Notes under the pieces: generated by a model
What the model was told of the DNA's origin: nothing
What the model saw: the letters and a program-made list of their open reading frames with translations, nothing else
Databases searched by the model: none
In this document: one piece after another, positions 25,401 to 32,500 of the stretch
Layout: each line of letters opens with the position of its first letter
How positions within the stretch are numbered: position 1 is the first letter of the stretch
Made by a program: the position numbers and the translations under genes
Source: an uncultured Microscilla sp.
GTDB taxonomy: Bacteria; Bacteroidota; Bacteroidia; Cytophagales; Microscillaceae
Direction of reading: 5' to 3'
DNA: 41,241 nucleotides
Assembly (NCBI RefSeq): GCF_947493425.1
Contig: NZ_CANLRP010000069.1
Span: 1-41,241 of the forward strand

Positions 25401-25587
25401 TACTGTACTCGGTCTTATCCCTTTGTATCTGGGGGGAGGCGCCACCTGGGAACCAATGGCGGTAACCATTATGGTGGGATTACTCTTTGGGACGGTAATT
25501 ACTCTTCTTTTTATTCCGTCTTTGTATAGTATTTTATACCAAGTGAAATATGATGGATATGTTTTTGACGAAAAAATGATGGAATAA
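22477..25587 (+). CDS. RND superfamily efflux pump (AcrB/MdtB type)
   Basis: A 1036-residue pump, the normal length for HAE-type RND transporters, with twelve membrane segments in two homologous halves, each with a large periplasmic loop. TM1 starts near residue 12; PRDSMPPYTIRV and the FPGASPKRVEELVTDKIE porter motif follow. TM4 contains GMMVDNGIVVAES, where the AcrB pattern has two adjacent aspartates; here it is Asp-Asn. TM10 has GIVINNAIVLIDRI, where AcrB has a lysine. The RFRPILLATFTTVLGLIPL segment carries the conserved arginine. It is the inner-membrane, proton-driven part of the exporter encoded with the adaptor and TolC-like genes. Substrate cannot be told from sequence; a drug/lipophile exporter is more likely than a metal pump. 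Confidence 0.92.
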   Translation: MNLTKFSIERNRIVLSILGIIVITGLLMYQSLPRDSMPPYTIRVASVVSVFPGASPKRVEELVTDKIEKVAQELPELKLVKSTSRTGLSVVQVELRMEVKPQELQPVWDRLRRKLSNVQGLPERVRPHLKDDGLGEVFGIAIGLTSDGFSYAEMKKHADHLRNNLIRLKDAAKVEINGEQEERIFIEFDNTRLKSYGLTASRLQGIIGNTNILNSGGEISVEEERIVLEPTGNFNNISAIKKMLIPIGEAGQVVPLEDITVVKRGYIDPPKQVVKINGLNALSLHISLKKGANVIKLGEEVDQVLKKWQSKLPVGLEVFRVSSLDTYISAKIGDFVSNLIQAIVIVLVVMLIFLGLRTGLVIASLIPFVTVTTLLIMGLIGVGLNQITLAALIMALGMMVDNGIVVAESIMVKVEQGIDIKKAAIDSCSELFVPLLISTLTTSAAFLSFYLAESVMGDIMGPLFVVISIALLSSWVLSLSIITLLSVFFLKVKKGSSNKQSFLDRTINTLKRYYKNLILKALAWKRMVILSIVALFVLSIVGFGFLSFLFFPDSDRNMITIDVNLPEGTKIEATNKVVTEIEQYMQQKLKVNKGRLEGVISWASFIGEGPSSYDLGYSADEANSNYAHILVNTSSFEANGELISKLDAFCFNSFPNAEIKIGRLGSAGGGAPVEIKVSGNDPNKLSGISNAIKAELFKIKGTKNIKDDWGPKGKKFIVEIDQNKAQSAGVSNQDIAVSLQTVLDGFKAGEYREADKSIPIIMKGGDSKEQTLTKLMGLNIYSQNSGRSVPFLQVARIVPQWQYSKIKRLNLVRTIVISSQLTEDGNASAIMAQITPWLKTQAKKWGDDYSYSLGGEAESTAENMGAVAKYLPLSGFIIMMLLIIQFNSFRKMFMIVCTIPLGAIGMVVGLFVFGTPFGFMAFLGMISLAGIVINNAIVLIDRIEIEENELKRAPQDAVIMACLQRFRPILLATFTTVLGLIPLYLGGGATWEPMAVTIMVGLLFGTVITLLFIPSLYSILYQVKYDGYVFDEKMME

Positions 25588-25600
25588 GAGTTTTTGCAAA

Positions 25601-26242
25601 ATGTTAGATAACCTGTACAATCGCCGTTTTTCGGTTTTTCTGGGTAGCTTTTTAATACTTATATTCGGAGATTTGTTTCTGCCTATTCAGGATAAAAACC
25701 TGGTACAAACCATTTTATTGGTACAAAATATTGCTTTTAGTTTCATTCTTTTTATCCATGAATCCATTAAAATAAAACGATTGGTTGGCGTGGTATTTTT
25801 GGTCACCATCATTACCCGGTTAATCCCCCTTATTGGTTATGATGGGTCGCTTGGGTTTGCCTTAATTTATATCATTTACTTTGCTTTAATTAGTTATGAA
25901 ATACTCAAGGCTTTACAAAAGCAACAGGCGGTAGGGCTGGAAATGATCAGTGCAGCATTTTGTGGCTATATATTGCTAGGTGTTTTGGCAAGCATTGTGT
26001 TTTTTACTATGGATCGCTCATCAGAGGCTTTTACCAGCACTGCAGTCAATAAAGAGTATGCAGATTACCTATATTTTAGTTTTATCACGCTTCTAACCAT
26101 TGGCTATGGTGACATTACCCCTACCTCCGAACTGTCTCAAAAGCTAGTCATTATTGTGGCTTTGATTGGTCACTTTTACACCGTATTTGTAATGGCAGTA
26201 GTCATTGGCAAGTTTTTGAGCTCATCAAATAAGCCGTCTTAA
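25601..26242 (+). CDS. Potassium-channel-like membrane protein (TIGYGD filter)
   Basis: A 213-residue membrane protein. Four hydrophobic segments in the first 120 residues are followed by a pore module: a hydrophobic helix (ILLGVLASIVFFTM), the pore loop YFSFITLLTIGYGDITPTS with the potassium selectivity filter TIGYGD at about residues 166-171, and a last helix (VIIVALIGHFYTVFVMAVVI). There is no cytoplasmic RCK/TrkA-N or cyclic-nucleotide domain and no arginine-rich S4, so the gating signal is not evident. It begins 13 bp after the RND pump gene and is almost certainly co-transcribed with it. A link between potassium flux and efflux is only an inference from this arrangement. Confidence 0.87.
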   Translation: MLDNLYNRRFSVFLGSFLILIFGDLFLPIQDKNLVQTILLVQNIAFSFILFIHESIKIKRLVGVVFLVTIITRLIPLIGYDGSLGFALIYIIYFALISYEILKALQKQQAVGLEMISAAFCGYILLGVLASIVFFTMDRSSEAFTSTAVNKEYADYLYFSFITLLTIGYGDITPTSELSQKLVIIVALIGHFYTVFVMAVVIGKFLSSSNKPS

Positions 26243-26513
26243 AAAAAACTGTGTATCAGATAAGTAGTTGCTCAAACCAAGCGTTTAAAAAATCTTGGGT
26301 TACTTAGTATTTTACTTAACATAATTTATAGTTACATAACAACTAAATAAAAAGAAAATCCTTCAATACAAACCCCCTATTGTCAAAGTCGAAGGACAAG
26401 AAGGGGGGGGGAGAAGACTCAAAACCAAATCAGCCCCAGAAAATAAAGAGCAATTGGAGGGTAATCCTAAACCAAAGATAGGCAAGTCCAGAGCTATCGA
26501 TCGCCTGTCACAC

Positions 26514-26561
26514 AAAAAAATCCCTTTTCTCCCCAAAGCAAATACTCAGAGAAAAAAGGGA
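26514..26561 (-). terminator. Intrinsic terminator of the minus-strand operon
   Basis: On the minus strand an 11-bp stem (26549-26561 with 26521-26531, two bulged bases) is followed directly by a run of seven T. It lies 56 bp downstream of the last gene's stop. Confidence 0.75.
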
Positions 26562-26590
26562 AATCATAAAACCGCTAATACAATGGTTCA

Positions 26591-26608
26591 TCGACAGAAA
26601 ACTGTCGA
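26591..26608 (-). other. Short perfect hairpin after the last gene of the minus-strand operon
   Basis: A 7-bp stem TCGACAG/CTGTCGA with an AAAA loop, 9 bp beyond the stop codon. It may stabilise the mRNA end or help termination. Confidence 0.5.
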
Positions 26609-26616
26609 CTATCATT

Positions 26617-27153
26617 CTAAAACTTTCCTGGTACCAGTTTTTTACCGATATATATGCGGTAAGGGTCATCCGACAAACTGTAGTTTACAGTACTCATTGT
26701 CAACGATCCATTACTTTGCAAAGTAAGCACTTGGCTGGTATTTGCCGGGTCAACCAACAAAGCAAGCAGCTTGGCTCCATCACTGGTGTTTATGCCAGGG
26801 GTAGTGTTGCTTTGGGTAGCCTTGAGTTGCCACAGATAGTTTGTTTTTTGGCCATCGTTATAAGCAGCAAAGCTTAGTGTGTTGCCATTGCGTTTCAAAA
26901 ACTTATCGGGAGCTGCTGCCGAGGCAATCAGTAATGTGCCATCGCCTTGGCGTTTAAAAATAAAAAACTGGCTTTGGTCGTTCTTATCAGTTCGCGCATT
27001 GCTACTGGTACCTGCTGTTGCAAAGTCTGGTTGTATTGTCACTATTTTGTTGCCTTGGCGAAAAGTGAGCTGATAAGTAGTATAATCGCTTTGGGCATAA
27101 GTGGTGCTTACTAACAGGCAAAGCCAAGCCATACAAATTAAATATCGTTTCAT
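26617..27153 (-). CDS. Small secreted protein, possibly ricin-B-like beta-trefoil
   Basis: A 178-residue protein with signal peptide MKRYLICMAWLCLLVSTTYA. The mature part has repeated short strands with glycine turns and a YLWQLKA motif followed by a DGAKLLALLVDP segment. This loosely recalls the repeats of carbohydrate-binding ricin-B domains (QxW-type), also seen in SQFFIFKRQGDGTLLIASAA and the VLTLQSNGSLTM segment. No sorting domain is present at the C-terminus, so export to the periplasm or outer surface by Sec is all that can be said. It is the last gene of a minus-strand operon, 21 bp after a tail-fibre-like gene. The trefoil assignment is tentative; it may belong to an uncharacterised family. 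Confidence 0.7.
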   Translation of the reverse strand: MKRYLICMAWLCLLVSTTYAQSDYTTYQLTFRQGNKIVTIQPDFATAGTSSNARTDKNDQSQFFIFKRQGDGTLLIASAAAPDKFLKRNGNTLSFAAYNDGQKTNYLWQLKATQSNTTPGINTSDGAKLLALLVDPANTSQVLTLQSNGSLTMSTVNYSLSDDPYRIYIGKKLVPGKF

Positions 27154-27174
27154 TGGTTTGATTTTTCTTTTAGT

Positions 27175-28200
27175 TTATTTCTTTAAATTTTGAACCTTCT
27201 TTTCTAATGCCTGCATTTTCTGCTGCATTTGTTTCATTTGCTTGTTTTGTTCAATCAAGTGCAAGGTAAGCTCCTCTACTTTTTCTACCAACAACACATT
27301 AATTTGTGCCACGTTCATCCCTTCTTTCTCTACCTTTGCCGCCTTGGGTACTTTGGGCAAGTGGTGGTTTGCATTGATATAAGCCTCTACTTGCTCAAGT
27401 GGCATCAAATCATAGTTTTTGGCAAACACATAATCAGGAAAAGAACCCACGTTGAGGGTAAGGCTGTTGGCTTGTACCCTGCCACTAAAATTAGCCGAAG
27501 TACCTGTCAAAGCACCTGCTAATCTAGCAGTGCCATTCACGTGCAGTTTTGCCAAAGGGTTGCTCGTGCCAATGCCCACATTGTTGTTGGTATGAATACG
27601 CATGGTTTCTGCTTCGGCATTATTTTTAAACACAATGGCATCGTCACCAGTGTTATCAGTATCGGGGCGAAAGTTGAGTGTACCATGACTACTAAAAGCG
27701 CCGCCTTCCAAATGAATATCTCCTGACTTTACAGTGAACTTTGCCAAGCTATTGCTTGCCGTGGCAGTACCAATGCCTAAGCTCAACCGCCCGTCGGCAC
27801 TCAGGGTCATCTGGTCGCCGTTGTTATAAAACCTTAGCGAAGAACCAGTACTGCTATTACGTCCTACAAACCAGTCATTTGTGCCAGCTTCTATCCACAA
27901 GCCTGCATTGCTGCCATTGAGCCGCACTCTTTGGCTAAAGTTCCAGTCACCGCCCGCTCTGATGGTATACCCCTCCGAATACAAGCCCGAAAATTCGTGT
28001 GTGCTAGAGTTGTATGACTTAAGGTTATATAAGTAAAACCCGTTAGGTTGTCCCGCAAAATAGGCTTGGCTATCATTGGCACCATTGCTACTGGAAAGGT
28101 AAATTTTCCAAAAAGTACCTGTTTGTGCCTGAAGTGTAAAAACTCCAGAAAATAAAAAAAGCAATAAGCAGGTAGTAATATTGATGAATAACTTTTTCAT
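27175..28200 (-). CDS. Secreted tail-fibre-like protein with C-terminal coiled coil (paralogue 1)
   Basis: A 341-residue protein with a signal peptide ending LQAQ near residue 26. Residues about 30-95 are unique to this copy (FWKIYLSSSNGANDS). Residues about 96-320 match the neighbouring paralogue: GLWIEAGTNDWFVGRNSSTG, the phage tail-fibre-like NVGIGTSNPLAKLHVNGTA motif, and the block DYVFAKNYDLMPLEQVEAYI...HHLPKVPKAAKVEKEGMNVAQIN. That block is very common at the ends of Bacteroidetes tail-fibre-like surface proteins and resembles the region preceding S74 intramolecular chaperones. The C-terminus is a heptad-like coiled coil rich in Gln, Met and Lys, probably for trimerisation. No T9SS domain. 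It probably forms fibrous trimers outside the cytoplasm; partner unknown. Confidence 0.82.
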   Translation of the reverse strand: MKKLFINITTCLLLFLFSGVFTLQAQTGTFWKIYLSSSNGANDSQAYFAGQPNGFYLYNLKSYNSSTHEFSGLYSEGYTIRAGGDWNFSQRVRLNGSNAGLWIEAGTNDWFVGRNSSTGSSLRFYNNGDQMTLSADGRLSLGIGTATASNSLAKFTVKSGDIHLEGGAFSSHGTLNFRPDTDNTGDDAIVFKNNAEAETMRIHTNNNVGIGTSNPLAKLHVNGTARLAGALTGTSANFSGRVQANSLTLNVGSFPDYVFAKNYDLMPLEQVEAYINANHHLPKVPKAAKVEKEGMNVAQINVLLVEKVEELTLHLIEQNKQMKQMQQKMQALEKKVQNLKK

Positions 28201-28266
28201 TGTAATAGATATTTTGGGTTAAGTAAAGCAGTAGCAAGTCTTTAGCTACAAGATTAGCGTTTATTC

Positions 28267-29376
28267 CTAATTCTTTTGGAGCAATTTCTCCAACCTTTCC
28301 AGTCTTTTCAATAGCTCCTGGTTTTGTTGTTGCAAACCTTTGATCTGTTTGTGTTGGGTAATGGTATGTAAAGTTAATTCCTCTACCTTTTCCATCAACA
28401 ATACATTGATCTGTGCCACGTTCATGCCTTCTTTCTCTACCTTAGCCGCCTTGGGTACTTTGGGCAAGTGATGGTTTGTCTTGATATAAGCCTCTACCTG
28501 CTCAAGCGGCATTAAGTCATAACTTTTGGCAAAAACATAATCAGGAAAAGAACCCACGTTGAGGGTGAGGCTATTGGCTTGTACATTGCTGCTAAAATTA
28601 GCGGTAGTTCCTGTAAGGTTACTACTGAAGTTGGCTGATGTACCTGTCAAAGTACCCGCTAATTTAGCAGTGCCATTTACGTGTAGTTTGGCTTGGGGGT
28701 TATTGGTGCCAATGCCTACATTGTCATTAGTATGAATACGCATGGTTTCTGCCTCGGCATTATTTTTAAATACAATGGCATCGTCTCCGCTATTGTCGGT
28801 ATCAGGGCGAAAGTTGAGTGTGCCGTGGCTGCTAAAGGCGCCACCTTCCAAATGAATATCTCCTGATTTTACGGTAAGCTTTGCCGAGCTATTGCTTGTC
28901 GTAGCCGAGCTAATACCCAAGCTCAGACGTCCGTCAGCGCTCAAGATCATTTTATCACCATTGTTATAAAACCTCAACGAAGAGCCAGTGCTGCTATTAC
29001 GCCCCATAAACCAGTCGTGAGTGCCAGCTTCTACCCATAATCCAGCATTAGAACCCCCAATGCGCATACGCCCTTCTACATGAAGCCTTTCTCCTGGGTT
29101 GTCAGTGCCAATCCCCACATTCCCATTGTATCTCAAGCGCATAATTTGTCGATAAGGCAAACTGCTACCACTGCCACCCCCTGCAGCAAACTGTATTCCT
29201 TCGTCGTGATTTGAGCCATCACTATTGGCACGAATCACAATTCTTGAATTGTGGTTCATCCAATGCACACTTGAGCCACTGGGTTGGGCTTGAGCAAATC
29301 CAGCATTTGTGTTAAGGCAAGTAACAATAGCAGTAGCTGCCAATCCGATGTATATTTTTTTTATCAATTTCTTCAT
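28267..29376 (-). CDS. Secreted tail-fibre-like protein with C-terminal coiled coil (paralogue 2)
   Basis: A 369-residue protein from ATG 29376; an upstream TTG would add seven residues before the signal peptide (MKKLIKKIYIGLAATAIVTC, cleavage after FAQA). The N-terminal quarter differs from paralogue 1 and includes an extra tail-fibre-like unit (NGNVGIGTDNPGERLHVEG). From GSNAGLWVEAGTHDWF on, the two are closely similar, including the DYVFAKSYDLMPLEQVEAYI block and a C-terminal coiled coil. One internal 11-residue duplication, LTGTSANFSSN followed by LTGTTANFSSN, is found only here. The gene lies 66 bp upstream of paralogue 1 and 138 bp downstream of the giant LamG gene, with a hairpin between. 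The arrangement looks like a tandem duplication whose N-terminal part was exchanged or diverged. Confidence 0.82.
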   Translation of the reverse strand: MKKLIKKIYIGLAATAIVTCLNTNAGFAQAQPSGSSVHWMNHNSRIVIRANSDGSNHDEGIQFAAGGGSGSSLPYRQIMRLRYNGNVGIGTDNPGERLHVEGRMRIGGSNAGLWVEAGTHDWFMGRNSSTGSSLRFYNNGDKMILSADGRLSLGISSATTSNSSAKLTVKSGDIHLEGGAFSSHGTLNFRPDTDNSGDDAIVFKNNAEAETMRIHTNDNVGIGTNNPQAKLHVNGTAKLAGTLTGTSANFSSNLTGTTANFSSNVQANSLTLNVGSFPDYVFAKSYDLMPLEQVEAYIKTNHHLPKVPKAAKVEKEGMNVAQINVLLMEKVEELTLHTITQHKQIKGLQQQNQELLKRLERLEKLLQKN

Positions 29377-29473
29377 TGTGAATTTAGTTAAGAGCAATCA
29401 ATCGGTAATCCGTAGCGCTAACAGGAGAGTTGTAGTTAGAGTAAAGGATTTACTGATCGCTATATTTATAATT

Positions 29474-29508
29474 AGCAGTTAGCTACAAGTAGCTTGTAGC
29501 TAACTGCT
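29474..29508 (-). terminator. 16-bp perfect hairpin between giant LamG gene and tail-fibre gene
   Basis: Arms 29474-29489 and 29493-29508 are perfectly complementary with a 3-nt loop, 6 bp after the stop of the giant gene. No T-run follows on the minus strand, so it may stop or attenuate transcription only partly, or protect the long upstream mRNA. The arm sequence TTAGCTACAAG resembles part of the dispersed repeat module. Confidence 0.6.
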
Positions 29509-29514
29509 TACAAT

Positions 29515-32500
29515 TTATTGAATCGTCAAACGCTTGGTAAGTGTACCCCAGGGCGTTTTCAAAGTATAGAAATACACCCCTTTGGCAAGGGTTCCACCTT
29601 GCTTTGTTCTGCCTTGCCAGATTACTTGATGTTTTCCAGCAGTTTGGGCTTCGTTTACCAAAGTAGCCACCTGTTGCCCCAAGGCATTGCTAATGGTCAG
29701 GCTTACTTTACCCTCTTTGGGTATTACATAAGTAATTGCCGTTTGCCCCTTCATCGGGTTGGGGTGGTTTTGGTACAGTTTCAAACCATTGGCAGGTGCC
29801 ACCTGAGCCGCTTGCAGGTTTTGCGCCAAACGGAATACATAAGGTTTGGCTACTTTGCCTTCCATCTGTGCCGACTGTACCGATAAAGTATTGCTCAAAG
29901 CATACGCTTCGCCATTGGCTTTATTGACCAGTCTAAAATCCAGCTTTTCGCCTTCTTGGTGACCGTAAGCGGTCATAAAATAATACCACTTACCAGCTAT
30001 TTGCTGGGGCACCGCCACCCCACGTACTTCGTTGTTGGCATACGCTACAATCAAGTAATCGGACTCATTTTCAATTGCTTTGCCTCTTTGTTGCAATATC
30101 CCAGTGATGTGGTGAGCAAAGGCATAAGCATAAGGGTTTACCTCTAGTTTCAACTGAGCCGCGTTTTGCCACACTTGCTTGTTGGGGGCAGGCATTACCG
30201 ACCTTATGCGGGCATTGCTGCTGGTGCCAACACTGGCGTAACGAATGCTGGAATTTTGGGCTACTTTTATTTTGTACCCCTGGTTAGGAATCAGATGGGT
30301 GAGCGAACCTACCCAAGTACCTACCCCATCTACCATAATGTACTGGGCACTGCCTGTACGCGAAGTAATCACATCGCCTATGCTGGCATCTGGTGTCATG
30401 CGCCCCAATGCCTGAGTAATGGTAATGGCATCGGTGCGGGTATAACCCAACGGGTTGTTGTCGCCATCGTTGCCTTGGTTGGCGCTTGCGGTCAAGGCAA
30501 TGCTTTGGCTGGCGTCTACCACATAGCCGTTTAACTGTAAAGTACGAGGCGCTTGTACTTGCACCTGATAAGACTTAGCGGTATTCAATGCCGTAAGCGA
30601 ACCCGACCAGGCAGCCCCATTGTATACCGCCGATTTGCTGGCGTTGGTGCCGTGTTCCGAGATCACATCGCCTGCGCCAAACCCGGTAATTTGACTGAGC
30701 AAGAGGCTTGAACCACCAGCTGCATCGCTTACCCGGAAACTCATCCAGTGGTAGCCCGCTACGCTCAACTTGACCGTATATTGGGCTTTGCCCTGGTAGC
30801 CTACATCCAGGGTTTGGTTTACACTACCGCCACTGGCAAAGTTGCCCGTGCCTATAGGGTTTTCCTGGCAAGCTGTATCGTCCCATAAATACGCCGTGTA
30901 AGTGTCAGTAGTAGTATTAGAATAAATATTGAGGCTTGCGATGGCGTCGCTTCCTACCAACTGTACTATGCCTTTGCCTACCAGCGTGCCCGCGCTGTTT
31001 CTTACCAACACTGTTTTACCCTGAGCGTCGGCGTAAGCCTGCCCATTTTTTTGCAAAGAAAAAGTAGCACTCATTTGGTGGGCAAAACTAGTAGGAGCCA
31101 GGCTGAGGTAAGAAACATCACAACTTACAATTACCTTGATGTCTACTGTCTCATACCCTAACAAGGTGGCTCCCTGCGAAATTTTAGCTTTTACTTGACC
31201 ATTGTAAGTGCCTGCACTTAGCCAGGCTGCCGTCTCAAAAGTCATCGGGTGGCTGTTGCCCGACGGTAAAATATAGGAGCCATTGCTTTGCGAAGCATTG
31301 TTAGTCACTTTGAGCCACATAGGTATTTCAGTCAGTTGGTATTGCACCTCCGACGCATTGTCGTTTTTCAAGGTCAAGCCAAACGAACTACTATTGCCTG
31401 TGGTTTGTGCCACGGTGTGGTTGCCTTTGTTCCAGCTCACATAGTTGCCGTCTACCCTAAACGTCCAGGACTTACCCACTGCTGGGTTGCCATACTCATC
31501 TTTGATGGCATTGTCGAAAATGGTAGCCGTAAGCAGTGCCCCTTCCAACAACTCGCTGGGGTAGTCGCTCTTGGGTTGAATAATGAGCTTGTCTTTAGCC
31601 GAAGAGGTAGTCACCGTTACCGGAATATCCTGAACAATGGTGGCTATTTCTAAAGGAGCTGCTTGTTGCTTCGTCACAAACGAAAGCCCGGTTTGAGTAG
31701 TACTTCGGGTTTTTGCCGTATAGTCGCGAATGGCTTCTCCGTCTAGAGCATTATTGTCTAGCACATAATACGCCTGTAGGCCGTTTTCGGTACCCAACAA
31801 ACGTTTGTTCATGTGGGTGCGAATATCGGCTGCATCTAAGGCTTTGTTCCAGATACGTACTTCGTCCAAGCCTCCTTTAAAACCCTGTCCTGCGCTGGCT
31901 TTGCCTATAGTCAGTGGGTCGTTGTTGGTTGTAAAAGCATTGATCCCTGCCGATACGGTTTTGTTGAGCATTCCATTGAGGTATATTTTCAGGGTGTGAG
32001 TACTGCTACCTTTTACAAATACCACCGCTACATGAGTCCAGCCATCCGTGCCCAGAGTTTGGGTAGAGATGACATCTGCTTGCCCTGCGTATATTTTATT
32101 CCCTTGAATAAAAGAAATATACATATTGCTGCCTTTTTCTATAATAGGCGTAGGCAAGGTGGTGCTATGCATGCGGCTTGGCTTTACCCAAAACTCCACC
32201 GTATAAGAATCTGCCAAGTCTAGTGCCGACTGATCGGGCACCGTGATTTGGTCTGCTACCTGGTCGAACCAAGCTGAAGTAGGCACATAGGTATTGCCTC
32301 CCAAAATACCTCGCAGAGATACATTCAGTGGATTGGCTCCCTGGGCGTCTAATACGGCATCGTAAGTAGCACTAAAGCTTGCCACTTGTGTGGTAGCTCC
32401 ATTGGCAGGGGTTACCCCGGTAATCAATGGTACTTTGCGGGCAATAGCGCCGTTGATCCACTCACTGGGAGTGTTGGTTTGCCAGCCTTCGGTTTCGCTG

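Larger units (their letters stand above)
26243..26616. other. 374-bp convergent intergenic region
   Basis: It lies between the ends of the channel gene and the minus-strand operon. It contains a G9 tract (26403-26411), a strong minus-strand terminator (26514-26561) and a short hairpin (26591-26608). A 90-codon + strand reading frame runs through it, but it overlaps the real minus-strand gene and looks accidental. Confidence 0.6.

Noticed and set aside
26454..26726. 90-codon + strand open frame across the terminator region
   Set aside because: It overlaps the 3' end of a well-supported minus-strand gene and its terminator, and the translation is basic low-complexity text without domain features.
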